A stretch of 45,110 nt of DNA from Candidatus Neomicrothrix sp. UBA7388. GTDB lineage: Bacteria > Actinomycetota > Acidimicrobiia > Acidimicrobiales > Poriferisodalaceae. Positions within the stretch are counted from its first letter, which is position 1. Each line of letters starts with the position of its first letter. The translations under genes were made by a program, and so were the position numbers. The stretch lies in contig DKNM01000059.1 of the NCBI GenBank assembly GCA_002470695.1, forward strand, positions 1 through 45,110. Reading direction: 5' to 3'. Positions 25,153-33,547 of this stretch are shown here, piece after piece. The notes below the pieces were generated by a model. The model worked only from the letters and a program-made list of their open reading frames with translations, was not told the DNA's origin and did no database searches.

Positions 25153-27111
25153 GTGAACACCGATCTTGAGACCAAGCAGATCAACACCATCCGGACTCTT
25201 GCCCTTGACGCTGTCAAGCGGGCAAACAGCGGACACAGCGGCACTGCGATGGCACTCGCTCCCCTAGCGCATGTGCTGTATACCCAGTTTTTGAAGTACG
25301 ACTCTTCGGATCCCACCTGGCCAGATCGCGATCGACTTGTGCTATCAGCGGGGCACGCTTCAATGTTGCTGTATTCAATGCTGTTCCTGACGGGTTACGG
25401 GCTCGAACTAGACGACATCAAAGACTTTCGACAGCTTGGCTCACGAACTCCCGGCCACCCAGAGGTCGGCGTTACTCCCGGGGTCGAAGTCACCACAGGA
25501 CCCTTGGGTCAAGGACTCGCGAACGCAGTTGGAATGGCAATGGCGGAAAGACACCTCCAAGCACGCCTAGGAAAAGAGATTATCGATCATAAAACATGGG
25601 TCATTTGCGGCGACGGGGACTTAATGGAGGGAATAAGCCACGAAGCGGCTAGTTTCGCCGGCCACCAAAAATTAGGCAATCTGATAGCTATCTATGATGA
25701 CAACAGGATAACTATCGATGGAGAGACCAACCTAACGGTCTCCGATGACCCGCAAAAGCGGTTCGAAGCCTACGGTTGGCACGTAATCAACATCGGAGAC
25801 GCGGCTGAGGACCTGTCGGCTCTCGAATTTGGCCTTAAGGCAGCGCGAGACGAGACGCAGCGACCATCGCTACTTATCATGCAAAGCCATATCGGGTACC
25901 CAGCTCCAAACGCAGTCGACACCCCTGGCGCCCATGGAGCTATTACTGATGATTCCGAGATTTTTGCCGCTAAATCTGCGATGGGCGTCGATCCAGACGC
26001 GAAATTTGAAGTCGACCCAGAGGTGCTCTCAACCTATCGGGAGGCAGGGCAGCGGGGCGCAAGTCAGAGACTTGAGTGGCTCGAAAGGGTTACCAAGAGC
26101 GAGCTGAACCCAAATTGGGTTCAAACACTACTAACGGGCGGCACAATTCCGAATTGGAAGGAAGAGCTCCCGAGCTACGAAGCTGGCACCTCCTTGGCGA
26201 CGCGGAATGCGAACAACCAAGTCATAAACGCTCTCATCGACGTTGTGCCGTCATTGGTTTCAGGTTCAGCCGACCTGACTGGCAACACAGGCACCAACCT
26301 CGACACTGAGGCAATGTCTCCTGAAACCCCAATGGGAAGAAAGCTTTACTATGGAGTGCGCGAGCATGCCATGGGGGGTATCGCCAACGGAATGGCACTG
26401 CATGGCGGGCTGATTCCAGTAGTTGGAACGTTTCTTGTCTTCGCCGATTACATGCGTCCCGCTGTTCGGATGGCTGCCCTTAGCAAGGCCAAAGTCATTT
26501 TTGTCTGGAGCCACGATTCAGTCGGAGTCGGAGAAGATGGACCCACCCATCAGCCGGTTGAACATCTCGCATCATTAAGAGCAATACCAGATCTTGTCGT
26601 CATTCGCCCCGCTGACGCCAATGAGGTTAGCCAGGCATGGCAAGTGGCACTTGATAATGATGGACCAACCGCAATTATCCTGACCAGACAAAATGTTCCT
26701 GTATTAGAGGGAACATCTCGCGGTGAGCAAGTACAGCTTGGCGCGTACATCCTTATCGACGCTCCCGATCCATCAATTGTGTTGGCCGGAACTGGCTCAG
26801 AAGTCCAACTATGTGTGAGTGCTGCGGCGGAGCTAGCCGCATCTGGAATCTCCTGCCGAGTCGTATCGATGCCTTCCTGGGAACTGTTCAATAGCCAAAG
26901 TTCTGACTATCTCGACCACGTGTTCCCCGCTGGCGTGCCAGTCGTCGGTGTTGAAGCAGGTGTGTCCCTTGGATGGGAGAGGTGGGCTCAGGCGACGGTA
27001 ACAATCGACCAGTTCGGAACAAGTGCCCCCGGTGATCAAGTTATGAGTAGCTACAACATCTCGACATCCGCCATTGAAGCCGCAGCGCGCTCGTTACTCG
27101 AGGAGCGTTAG
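25153..27111 (+). CDS. tkt: Transketolase
   Basis: Thiamine-diphosphate enzyme of the pentose phosphate pathway, 652 residues. GTG start 4 bases after AGGAGG (25143-25148). Visible marks: SGHSGTAMALAPLAHVLY (substrate/ThDP His), GPLGQGLANAVGMAMAE, the ThDP/Mg motif GDGDLMEGISHEA, the catalytic Glu404 in GVREHAMGGIANGMALHGG, and the C-terminal domain. Length is normal. The transaldolase gene follows after 9 bases, so both non-oxidative pentose phosphate enzymes are made together. Confidence 0.96.
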   Translation: MNTDLETKQINTIRTLALDAVKRANSGHSGTAMALAPLAHVLYTQFLKYDSSDPTWPDRDRLVLSAGHASMLLYSMLFLTGYGLELDDIKDFRQLGSRTPGHPEVGVTPGVEVTTGPLGQGLANAVGMAMAERHLQARLGKEIIDHKTWVICGDGDLMEGISHEAASFAGHQKLGNLIAIYDDNRITIDGETNLTVSDDPQKRFEAYGWHVINIGDAAEDLSALEFGLKAARDETQRPSLLIMQSHIGYPAPNAVDTPGAHGAITDDSEIFAAKSAMGVDPDAKFEVDPEVLSTYREAGQRGASQRLEWLERVTKSELNPNWVQTLLTGGTIPNWKEELPSYEAGTSLATRNANNQVINALIDVVPSLVSGSADLTGNTGTNLDTEAMSPETPMGRKLYYGVREHAMGGIANGMALHGGLIPVVGTFLVFADYMRPAVRMAALSKAKVIFVWSHDSVGVGEDGPTHQPVEHLASLRAIPDLVVIRPADANEVSQAWQVALDNDGPTAIILTRQNVPVLEGTSRGEQVQLGAYILIDAPDPSIVLAGTGSEVQLCVSAAAELAASGISCRVVSMPSWELFNSQSSDYLDHVFPAGVPVVGVEAGVSLGWERWAQATVTIDQFGTSAPGDQVMSSYNISTSAIEAAARSLLEER

Positions 27112-27120
27112 GAGATTAAA

Positions 27121-28245
27121 TTGACTGACTCAACTCAGGAAAGCCAGAAACTCAAAGATTTATATCTTTTAGGCAATCAGAGCCCATGGTTGGACAACCT
27201 TCGAAGAGGCTGGATCACCTCAGGTGAACTTGATCGATGGGTCGAATCTGGTATCCGCGGCCTCACTTCAAACCCAGCTATTTTCCAGAAAGCCATCGAA
27301 GGTAGCGCTGATTACGATCTCCAATTTGGGCAGTTGATAAAAGATGGAGTCGCCGTCAAGCAGGCTTACTGGGATTTAGTGACGAGCGACATTGAGGGGG
27401 CACTCGCTGCACTAGCCCCTGTCTATGAGAGCTCCCAAGGTGTCGATGGCTTTGTGTCGGTGGAGGTCGACCCCGCTTTAGCTCGCGACACAGAGCGGAC
27501 GACAGCAGACGCTAGAGCGCTTCACCAACTTATCGATGCACCTAACTTAATGGTAAAGATTCCTGGGACGTCCGAAGGGTTACCTTCTATTCGTACCCTG
27601 ATCGGTGAGGGCCGCTCAATTAACGTAACTCTAATATTCTCGGTGCCTCGCTACGTAGAGGTAGTGGAGGCGTACATATCGGGACTAGAAGACGCAGTCG
27701 CGAACGGAATCGAAGATCTCTCGCAGATAGCAAGCGTCGCGTCCTTCTTTATTTCACGCACCGATACTGAGGTAGATCGTCGGCTCCAAGAAATCGGCAC
27801 AGATCAAGCACTTGGGCTTCGGGGCAAGACAGCAGTCGCTCAGGCGCAAGTTGCCTACCAACAGTTCTTAAGTGCCTTTTCTGGGGCTCGCTGGGAAGCA
27901 CTGGCGGCGAAGGGCGCCCAGCCCCAACGACCTTTATGGGCATCAACGAGCACTAAGAACCCAAACTATTCAGAAACTCTTTATGTTGATGAATTAATTG
28001 GGCCACACACTGTCAACACCATGCCGGACAACACCATTGCCTCTTTCATAACTTCTGGCTCTGTGAGGAGGAGTATCGATGCGGATCCTGAGGCATCGGA
28101 ACTAATTCTTCGGAAGGTCGCTGAGATAGGCATTGACTTAGAGCACGTAGCGGCCGTCTTAGAAGAGGAAGGCGTCGCATCCTTCGTCAAAAGCTTCGAT
28201 GAGCTTATTGCGACCCTCACCTCCAAGGCAGATCAGCTGCTTTAA
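27121..28245 (+). CDS. tal: Transaldolase
   Basis: Transfers dihydroxyacetone units between sugar phosphates; 374 residues, the long actinobacterial/cyanobacterial form. TTG start after AGGAG. The Schiff-base lysine is Lys146 in NLMVKIPGTSEGL. Other marks are GLTSNPAIFQKAI near residue 48, NVTLIFSVPRY, SVASFFISRTDTEVD and the C-terminal RPLWASTSTKNPNYSETLYV with NTMPDNTIASF. No fusion with glucose-6-phosphate isomerase. Confidence 0.96.
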   Translation: MTDSTQESQKLKDLYLLGNQSPWLDNLRRGWITSGELDRWVESGIRGLTSNPAIFQKAIEGSADYDLQFGQLIKDGVAVKQAYWDLVTSDIEGALAALAPVYESSQGVDGFVSVEVDPALARDTERTTADARALHQLIDAPNLMVKIPGTSEGLPSIRTLIGEGRSINVTLIFSVPRYVEVVEAYISGLEDAVANGIEDLSQIASVASFFISRTDTEVDRRLQEIGTDQALGLRGKTAVAQAQVAYQQFLSAFSGARWEALAAKGAQPQRPLWASTSTKNPNYSETLYVDELIGPHTVNTMPDNTIASFITSGSVRRSIDADPEASELILRKVAEIGIDLEHVAAVLEEEGVASFVKSFDELIATLTSKADQLL

Positions 28246-28252
28246 AGACTAA

Positions 28253-28290
28253 GTTGCAAAATTAAACTTTATTGGTTGCAAAAATAAACT
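28253..28290 (+). repeat. Tandem direct repeat, probable HxlR operator
   Basis: Two 16-base copies, GTTGCAAAATTAAACT at 28253-28268 and GTTGCAAAAATAAACT at 28275-28290, differ at one base and are spaced 22 bases start to start, two helical turns. The second copy contains the candidate -35 hexamer of the regulator gene. Two sites on one face of the helix fit binding by a dimeric winged-helix regulator. Confidence 0.7.
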
Positions 28291-28304
28291 AACTCGCCTA
28301 AATT
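28276..28304 (+). promoter_or_regulatory. Promoter of the HxlR regulator-fbiC operon
   Basis: TTGCAA (28276-28281), a 17-base spacer and TAAATT (28299-28304). Transcription would start at or next to the ATG at 28311, so the message is probably leaderless; no Shine-Dalgarno is visible before that ATG. The -35 lies inside the second operator repeat, consistent with repression. Confidence 0.55.
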
Positions 28305-28310
28305 TCCTGT

Positions 28311-28772
28311 ATGGGGAAGTCAACGAAGATCTCATCCGAGTGCTCTATCCAGCAGACCCTGGATCTCATAGGTGATCGCTGGATGCTTCTTATCATTCGA
28401 AATCTTTTTCGGGGCGCCCGCCGCTTTGGCCAGTTGGAGCAGGATTTAGGAATCGCCAAAAACCTTCTGGCCTCGCGATTAAATAACCTCGTTGAAGCTG
28501 AAGTAATCGAGAAAGTTCCTTACCAAGACCGCCCCCTGCGCCACGAATACTTACTGACAGACAAAGGGCGGGATCTTTCTCCAAGCTTGGTGGCTTTGAT
28601 GAGGTGGGGCGATCGCTGGTGCAATGGCGGAGCTGCACCCACAGTCCTTATTCACGCTGAGTGCGGAACACCGTTAGACCAAGTTACCCACTGTCCTAGT
28701 TGTGACGATGCGCTTGACCCAAGCCAGATTCGCAGTCGTCCGGGTCCAGGCTCAATGGAGGTAATCAAGTGA
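28311..28772 (+). CDS. HxlR-family winged-helix transcriptional regulator
   Basis: A 153-residue regulator with the HxlR/MarR-like winged helix at about 11-100: CSIQQTLDLIGDRWMLLIIRNLF, then GQLEQDLGIAKNLLASRLNNLVEAEVIEKV and the wing YLLTDKGRDL. The N-terminal Cys11 is the position used for thiol sensing in some family members. The C-terminus adds HAECGTPLDQVTHCPSCDDAL, a CxxC plus Cys/His set that may bind zinc. Its stop overlaps the fbiC start (GTGA), and the repeats upstream suggest autoregulation. Control of F420 synthesis is inferred from this linkage. Confidence 0.92.
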   Translation: MGKSTKISSECSIQQTLDLIGDRWMLLIIRNLFRGARRFGQLEQDLGIAKNLLASRLNNLVEAEVIEKVPYQDRPLRHEYLLTDKGRDLSPSLVALMRWGDRWCNGGAAPTVLIHAECGTPLDQVTHCPSCDDALDPSQIRSRPGPGSMEVIK

Positions 28773-31228
28773 GCTTAGACACACACACTCATGATGGCGA
28801 CCTCCGAGATCTAGCCAAAGCCCCTTTGACTGAACTCCTTGAAATAGCAGCGTCAATTCGCGATAAGGCCCACGGCACACGCGTTACCTATAGCCCGAAG
28901 GTTTTCATTCCTCTCACTATGCTCTGTCGCGACAAATGCGGCTATTGCACTTTTGCCCAACCCCCTGCCCGTTTGGAGAGCCCGTACCTAGAACCAGAGG
29001 AAGTTCTAGCAATAGCAAGACACGGCGCCAGTCAAGGCTGCCATGAGGCGCTTTTCACACTTGGGGAACGACCCGAACTTCGGTATCCCATCGCGCAAGA
29101 GTGGCTTGCAGAAAGAGGCTACGACAGCACCGTTGACTACTTAGTCGCCATGTGTCGCTTAGTGCGCGACGAGACAGGACTGCTGCCGCATGCCAATGCA
29201 GGCGCACTATTCGAAGACGAGCTCGCCGCACTAAGAGAAGTCAGCCCTAGCCAGGGCATGATGCTCGAAAGTTTAAATGAAGACCTTCTCTGCCACAGAG
29301 GATGCCCAGACAAAGAACCGCAGCGCCGCCTCCAAACTTTGTCGACGGCCGGCGCGTTAAAGATTCCGTTCACAACCGGCCTGCTAATCGGGATCGGCGA
29401 GTCTTTAGATGACCGCATTGAAGCGTTGTGTGCCATTCGTGATAGCCACAATGAATTCGGGCATATACAAGAGGTAATCATTCAGAACTTCCTTCCAAAA
29501 CTCGGTACAGCAATGCATTCGAGTCCCCCGTGCCCTCCAGATGAATACCTCCACGCAATAGCTCTGGCTCGGCTAATCCTGCCATCTGAAATCCACCTTC
29601 AAGCACCGCCAAATCTTTCCGATGAATTTGGAGGTCTTTTGCTGGCTGGAATTGATGACTGGGGCGGTGTTTCGCCAGTCACAGCCGACCACGTGAATCC
29701 CGAGCGGCCCTGGCCAGACCTAGAGCGGTTGGAGGAGGTCACAAATGCATACGGATTCAATCTTGCTCCTCGATTGACAATTCACCCTGAATTTGCGTTG
29801 CAGCCGGAGGAATGGCTTGCCGAGGACAACCGCTTTCCAGTTTTCGATCGGAGTGACGCTGAGGGCCTAGGTCGCGATGATCCTGGCTCCCAAATGCCCG
29901 AGAAGACAATGGAGAATCGAGACGCAGGATCAGGCGCAGACGTTCTTGTTGCGGACGAGAACAGCACGCAGTGGTATTCAGGCGGTGCTAATCACTCGCC
30001 CACTCTTCTAGTTCCAGGACGCCCAATGGCGCGGGGAGCAGTCAAGGAAGTGCTGGATGGAGTTCTAAGCGGTCAAGAAGTCGGCGCAGAACAGATCGTG
30101 ACATTGTTCGAAGCCAGAGGCACTGAGGTTGCCGCTGTAGCCGAGGTTGCCAACGAACTTCGACACGCAACAGTCGGCGATAACGTTACGTGGGTTCATA
30201 ATCGGAATATCAACTACACCAATGTGTGTACCTTCAAATGTCGTTTTTGCGGCTTTTCCAAAGGACCCTTGTCGTTAAATCTTCGCGGTACGCCCTACAT
30301 GCTTACGTTAGAAGATATCCAAGAGAGAGTTATCGAAGCAGCCACTTTAGGTGCCACTGAAGTAACGCTCCAAGGGGGCATTCATCCTAGCTTCGATGGT
30401 GATTACTACATTGACGTCTGCAAGGCGATCCAAGACGTTGTGCCAGATATGCACCTTCACGGTTTCACGGCGCTCGAAGTGATCGAGGGCGCCAAGCGCC
30501 TTAATGAGTCATTAGCCGAATATTTAATTCGGCTAAAAGAAGCTGGTCTTAAGTCCCTGCCAGGAACTGCTGCTGAAGTACTTGACGATGAAGTGCGAGA
30601 TATTTTGTGCCCAGACAAGATCTCCACTGAAGAGTGGCTTGAATGCCACGAAGCGGCTCATTCCGTTGGCCTTCATTCGAATATCACGATCATGTTCGGG
30701 TCTATCGAGCAGCCAAAACATTGGGCGAATCACATCGTACGAACCAGAGATGTACAAAAGCGCACGCAGGGTTTTACTGAGTGGATCCCTCTCCCCTTTG
30801 TACACATGGCTAGTCCTATCTACCTACAGCGGCAAGCTAGGCGTGGCCCTACGTTCAGAGAGACTCTCTTGATGCACAGTGTTGGGCGAATAGCATTTCA
30901 CGGGCTCATCGACAACGTGCAAGTTTCGTGGGTGAAAATTGGTATTGAGGGAGCTAGGCAAATCCTCATGGCCGGAGCCAACGACCTCGGTGGGACGTTG
31001 ATGGACGAAAATATCAGCCGCGCGGCGGGCGCCCAACACGGACAAGGTCTCGTTGAGGATGACTTCCGCAGATTAACCAAGCCACTTGGCAGGAATCTCC
31101 GTCAACGAACAACTTCATATGCGGCGGCTGATGGCAAGCCAGCTGTGATCAGCGGGCCGACGCTGACTCCCGACAACCCAACGGACAGGAAACTCATCCC
31201 AGTGACTGCCCTCGGAGATCAGATATAG
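28769..31228 (+). CDS. fbiC: FO synthase FbiC (CofG-CofH fusion)
   Basis: Makes the 5-deazaflavin FO of coenzyme F420 from tyrosine and the riboflavin-pathway pyrimidine; 819 residues with two radical SAM domains. The CofG half has CRDKCGYC (Cys53, 57, 60) and the CofH half CTFKCRFC (Cys487, 491, 494), both CxxxCxxC. A linker of about 60 residues rich in Asp/Gly/Ser (about 365-420) joins them. The actinobacterial fusion is expected; many other organisms encode two proteins. The GTG start overlaps the regulator's stop. Other F420 genes (fbiA, fbiB, cofC/fbiD) are not in the window. Confidence 0.96.
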   Translation: MSLDTHTHDGDLRDLAKAPLTELLEIAASIRDKAHGTRVTYSPKVFIPLTMLCRDKCGYCTFAQPPARLESPYLEPEEVLAIARHGASQGCHEALFTLGERPELRYPIAQEWLAERGYDSTVDYLVAMCRLVRDETGLLPHANAGALFEDELAALREVSPSQGMMLESLNEDLLCHRGCPDKEPQRRLQTLSTAGALKIPFTTGLLIGIGESLDDRIEALCAIRDSHNEFGHIQEVIIQNFLPKLGTAMHSSPPCPPDEYLHAIALARLILPSEIHLQAPPNLSDEFGGLLLAGIDDWGGVSPVTADHVNPERPWPDLERLEEVTNAYGFNLAPRLTIHPEFALQPEEWLAEDNRFPVFDRSDAEGLGRDDPGSQMPEKTMENRDAGSGADVLVADENSTQWYSGGANHSPTLLVPGRPMARGAVKEVLDGVLSGQEVGAEQIVTLFEARGTEVAAVAEVANELRHATVGDNVTWVHNRNINYTNVCTFKCRFCGFSKGPLSLNLRGTPYMLTLEDIQERVIEAATLGATEVTLQGGIHPSFDGDYYIDVCKAIQDVVPDMHLHGFTALEVIEGAKRLNESLAEYLIRLKEAGLKSLPGTAAEVLDDEVRDILCPDKISTEEWLECHEAAHSVGLHSNITIMFGSIEQPKHWANHIVRTRDVQKRTQGFTEWIPLPFVHMASPIYLQRQARRGPTFRETLLMHSVGRIAFHGLIDNVQVSWVKIGIEGARQILMAGANDLGGTLMDENISRAAGAQHGQGLVEDDFRRLTKPLGRNLRQRTTSYAAADGKPAVISGPTLTPDNPTDRKLIPVTALGDQI

Positions 31229-31265
31229 GCCGAACTCTGTTCTGGTTCTGTTAGTTCGCGCAGTT

Positions 31266-31478
31266 CTAAATCACAGTCGACTCAGGACCTTGACCAAGTA
31301 TTGCTGTTGCTTTCTCTACCGCTCTACGCGCACGGGATAGCCGCTTTTCCAACTCGGGTCTTTTCGCTTCTGCGCCATCGCTATCAATCGCCTCCTGGAG
31401 GACGCTCATTCCGAGATCAGCTAACTCGTCGGAGATTTCTCGAAGTCGATCGCACAGATCTTCCAAGCTTTCGTCCAC
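31266..31478 (-). CDS. Small coiled-coil hypothetical protein
   Basis: A 70-residue, heavily charged helical protein (LEDLCDRLREISDELADL, then ELEKRLSRARRAVEKATAIL) that probably folds as a helical hairpin. GTG start one base after the glcF stop, so it is at the end of the glycolate oxidase operon. Unknown function; no known partner. It converges with fbiC over a 37-base gap that holds a weak CGAACT/AGTTCG inverted repeat. Confidence 0.65.
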   Translation of the reverse strand: MDESLEDLCDRLREISDELADLGMSVLQEAIDSDGAEAKRPELEKRLSRARRAVEKATAILGQGPESTVI

Positions 31479-31479
31479 G

Positions 31480-32640
31480 TTATGACTCCCGTGTCAATAA
31501 ACCATCAATGATTTCGAGAGGGTGCCGCACCCGTACTCCCCCCGCTTGGAGATGCAGCAGACAACCCGGATTGGCACTAGCGACCTCTTCTGCCTCTACG
31601 CTCCGGATAAGGGAAAGCTTGCGCTCGCGTACCTCTTTGGCTACCTCAGGATGGAATGTGGCATAGGCGCCACCCGCACCACAGCACAAACCGTCATCGT
31701 TCAGGTGGATCAAATCGACATACTGCTCTAACACCTGGTGGACCGACTCGTGAGCTTTTTGAACATGCCGCAAGTGACACGGATCCTGCACAACCACCTT
31801 TGGTCGGGGTTCTTGCGTCGTGGGGAGCTGCTCCAATCTCTCAGCAAGCCACTCATGAACATCCATGACGCGCCGACTGAAGACTTCGGCTTCTTCGGTT
31901 CCAACCAACTCCCCGTAAGCTTTAAGCTGCGCTCCGCAGCCCGCCGAGTCAACAAGAATCGGCGCTTCCCCAGGAAAAGACGCCATCGTCTTCTTAGCCA
32001 ACGCTCTCGCCTCGGGAGCGAGCCCAGCGTGGACATGTAGAGCCCCGCAGCATGACGCACCTTTCAGCGGAAACTTAACGCCCGCACCTGTTGACTCAAT
32101 TACACGTTGCGCTGATAGATGCGTCTCGCGCATCCATGCATCCATAATGCAACCCGTATATAGCCAGACATCAGAACCGCTATCAATCAGGGCCTTTTGC
32201 ACAAAAGGAAGTTTTGGCAGAGGTAACCGCCGAGGAACCATGCGGAGCCGTTGTAGAACAGCAAGCCCAATTGACCCAAGGCGCAACAAACGTGGCTTGC
32301 CCAAGAACGAGTAGCCAAAACGTCGCCAACGGGGTTGATAGCTCGTTTGCGTCGCTAAAGCTTCGCGAGTCTTCTCCATCATCGACCCAAAAGGCACCGC
32401 AGCAGGGCAAGCCGTCTCACACCCCCGACACTGAATGCAGCTATCCATGAAACCAACAAATGCATCATCAATACTGCTGTCACGTTGCGCTTGCCTCATT
32501 AACGCTATCCGACCTCTTGGAGACGCAGATTCTTCCTGAGTTGCTCTATAGGTCGGACAATGCGGTAAACAAAGACCACAAGAAACACACGAAGAGATAT
32601 CTTCAACGGGGATTGCTAAATCGAAAGGAGTCTTTTTCAT
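31480..32640 (-). CDS. glcF: Glycolate oxidase iron-sulfur subunit GlcF
   Basis: Fe-S subunit that carries electrons from the flavin subunits to the quinone pool, 386 residues. Two 4Fe-4S motifs are complete: CVSCGLCLPHCP (about 18-29) and CIQCRGCETACP (about 67-78). The C-terminal CCG domains follow, with GASCCGALHVHAG and LCCGAGGAYATFHPE. The ATG overlaps the glcE stop (ATGA). Third gene of glcD-glcE-glcF. Confidence 0.95.
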   Translation of the reverse strand: MKKTPFDLAIPVEDISSCVSCGLCLPHCPTYRATQEESASPRGRIALMRQAQRDSSIDDAFVGFMDSCIQCRGCETACPAAVPFGSMMEKTREALATQTSYQPRWRRFGYSFLGKPRLLRLGSIGLAVLQRLRMVPRRLPLPKLPFVQKALIDSGSDVWLYTGCIMDAWMRETHLSAQRVIESTGAGVKFPLKGASCCGALHVHAGLAPEARALAKKTMASFPGEAPILVDSAGCGAQLKAYGELVGTEEAEVFSRRVMDVHEWLAERLEQLPTTQEPRPKVVVQDPCHLRHVQKAHESVHQVLEQYVDLIHLNDDGLCCGAGGAYATFHPEVAKEVRERKLSLIRSVEAEEVASANPGCLLHLQAGGVRVRHPLEIIDGLLTRES

Positions 32641-33545
32641 TCAGATAGCACCTTACGACCCGGGTTGAAGCGACCCCCCGGGTCTAACCGGTTTTCAAGT
32701 TCCCGCATCAACGACAAATTTATATTCGAAATCGCCGGATCGGCATTGGGCTGCTCCATGTGCACAACCCCTACCCCAACCTCCGCAACCCAATTCCCCG
32801 ATGGACGGTCAAAGGTCTTCAACGCTTTTGGAGCCAATGACATCCGTCCACGGTCAGGGAGCCGAGGCGGAACAGCAGTTTCTTCTAAATCCAACAAATC
32901 CGACTGCGCCTCAACATCAGAAGACACACCCTCAAGACAAACCCAAACTTGGTCGCCGTCCCAAAGAATCGCAGAGGGTCGGTACAGCTTTGCGAACACG
33001 TCAAACGGGTCTTGCCTGCCGGTAAGCCACTTACTAGTTTGCGGGATCGGCAAACACCTCAGCGTCACTTCAGCAAGGCAGCCAAGTTTGCCTAACGACC
33101 CGACCATCAAGCGACAAAGGTCGTAGCCAGAGACATTCTTTACTGTCGGACCACCGGCCGACACCACTTGGCCCTTGTGGTCAATATGGCGAACCTGTAG
33201 AACGAAATCGCGTATGTGCCCATAACGCAGGCGTCGGTATCCGCTGCGGCCGACGGCCAACGCGCCACCCACCGTCGCTGACGGCGACAAATCGAATGGA
33301 ACCATTTGCCCGTACTTAGATAGCGCTGCTGAAAGTTCCTGGAGGGTTGTCCCCGCTCCACAACGGACCGTCATCTCCTCAGGCTCGTATGCCCATATTC
33401 CTGAAGGTGCCGTAACTTCTCTTACGCCCTCAAGCGGGCTTCCCCCTACCGTCCACTGTGTACGACCCCCGGCCACAGTTACCAGGCCCGAAGAACCGAT
33501 CTCAGTTGCGAAAGCCAATACCTCGGGCGAAATTTCCTCCGGCAT
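32637..33545 (-). CDS. glcE: Glycolate oxidase FAD-binding subunit GlcE
   Basis: Second flavoprotein subunit, 302 residues, shorter than GlcD as usual. PCMH-type FAD domain: VTVAGGRTQWTVGG (about 17-30), LSPSATVGGALAVGRSG (about 84-100) and GGPTVKNVSGYDLCRLMVGSLGKLG. The C-terminal part is short. Start ATG lies two bases after the glcD stop (TAGGTATG), so coupling is likely. Confidence 0.94.
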   Translation of the reverse strand: MPEEISPEVLAFATEIGSSGLVTVAGGRTQWTVGGSPLEGVREVTAPSGIWAYEPEEMTVRCGAGTTLQELSAALSKYGQMVPFDLSPSATVGGALAVGRSGYRRLRYGHIRDFVLQVRHIDHKGQVVSAGGPTVKNVSGYDLCRLMVGSLGKLGCLAEVTLRCLPIPQTSKWLTGRQDPFDVFAKLYRPSAILWDGDQVWVCLEGVSSDVEAQSDLLDLEETAVPPRLPDRGRMSLAPKALKTFDRPSGNWVAEVGVGVVHMEQPNADPAISNINLSLMRELENRLDPGGRFNPGRKVLSE

Positions 33546-33547
33546 AC

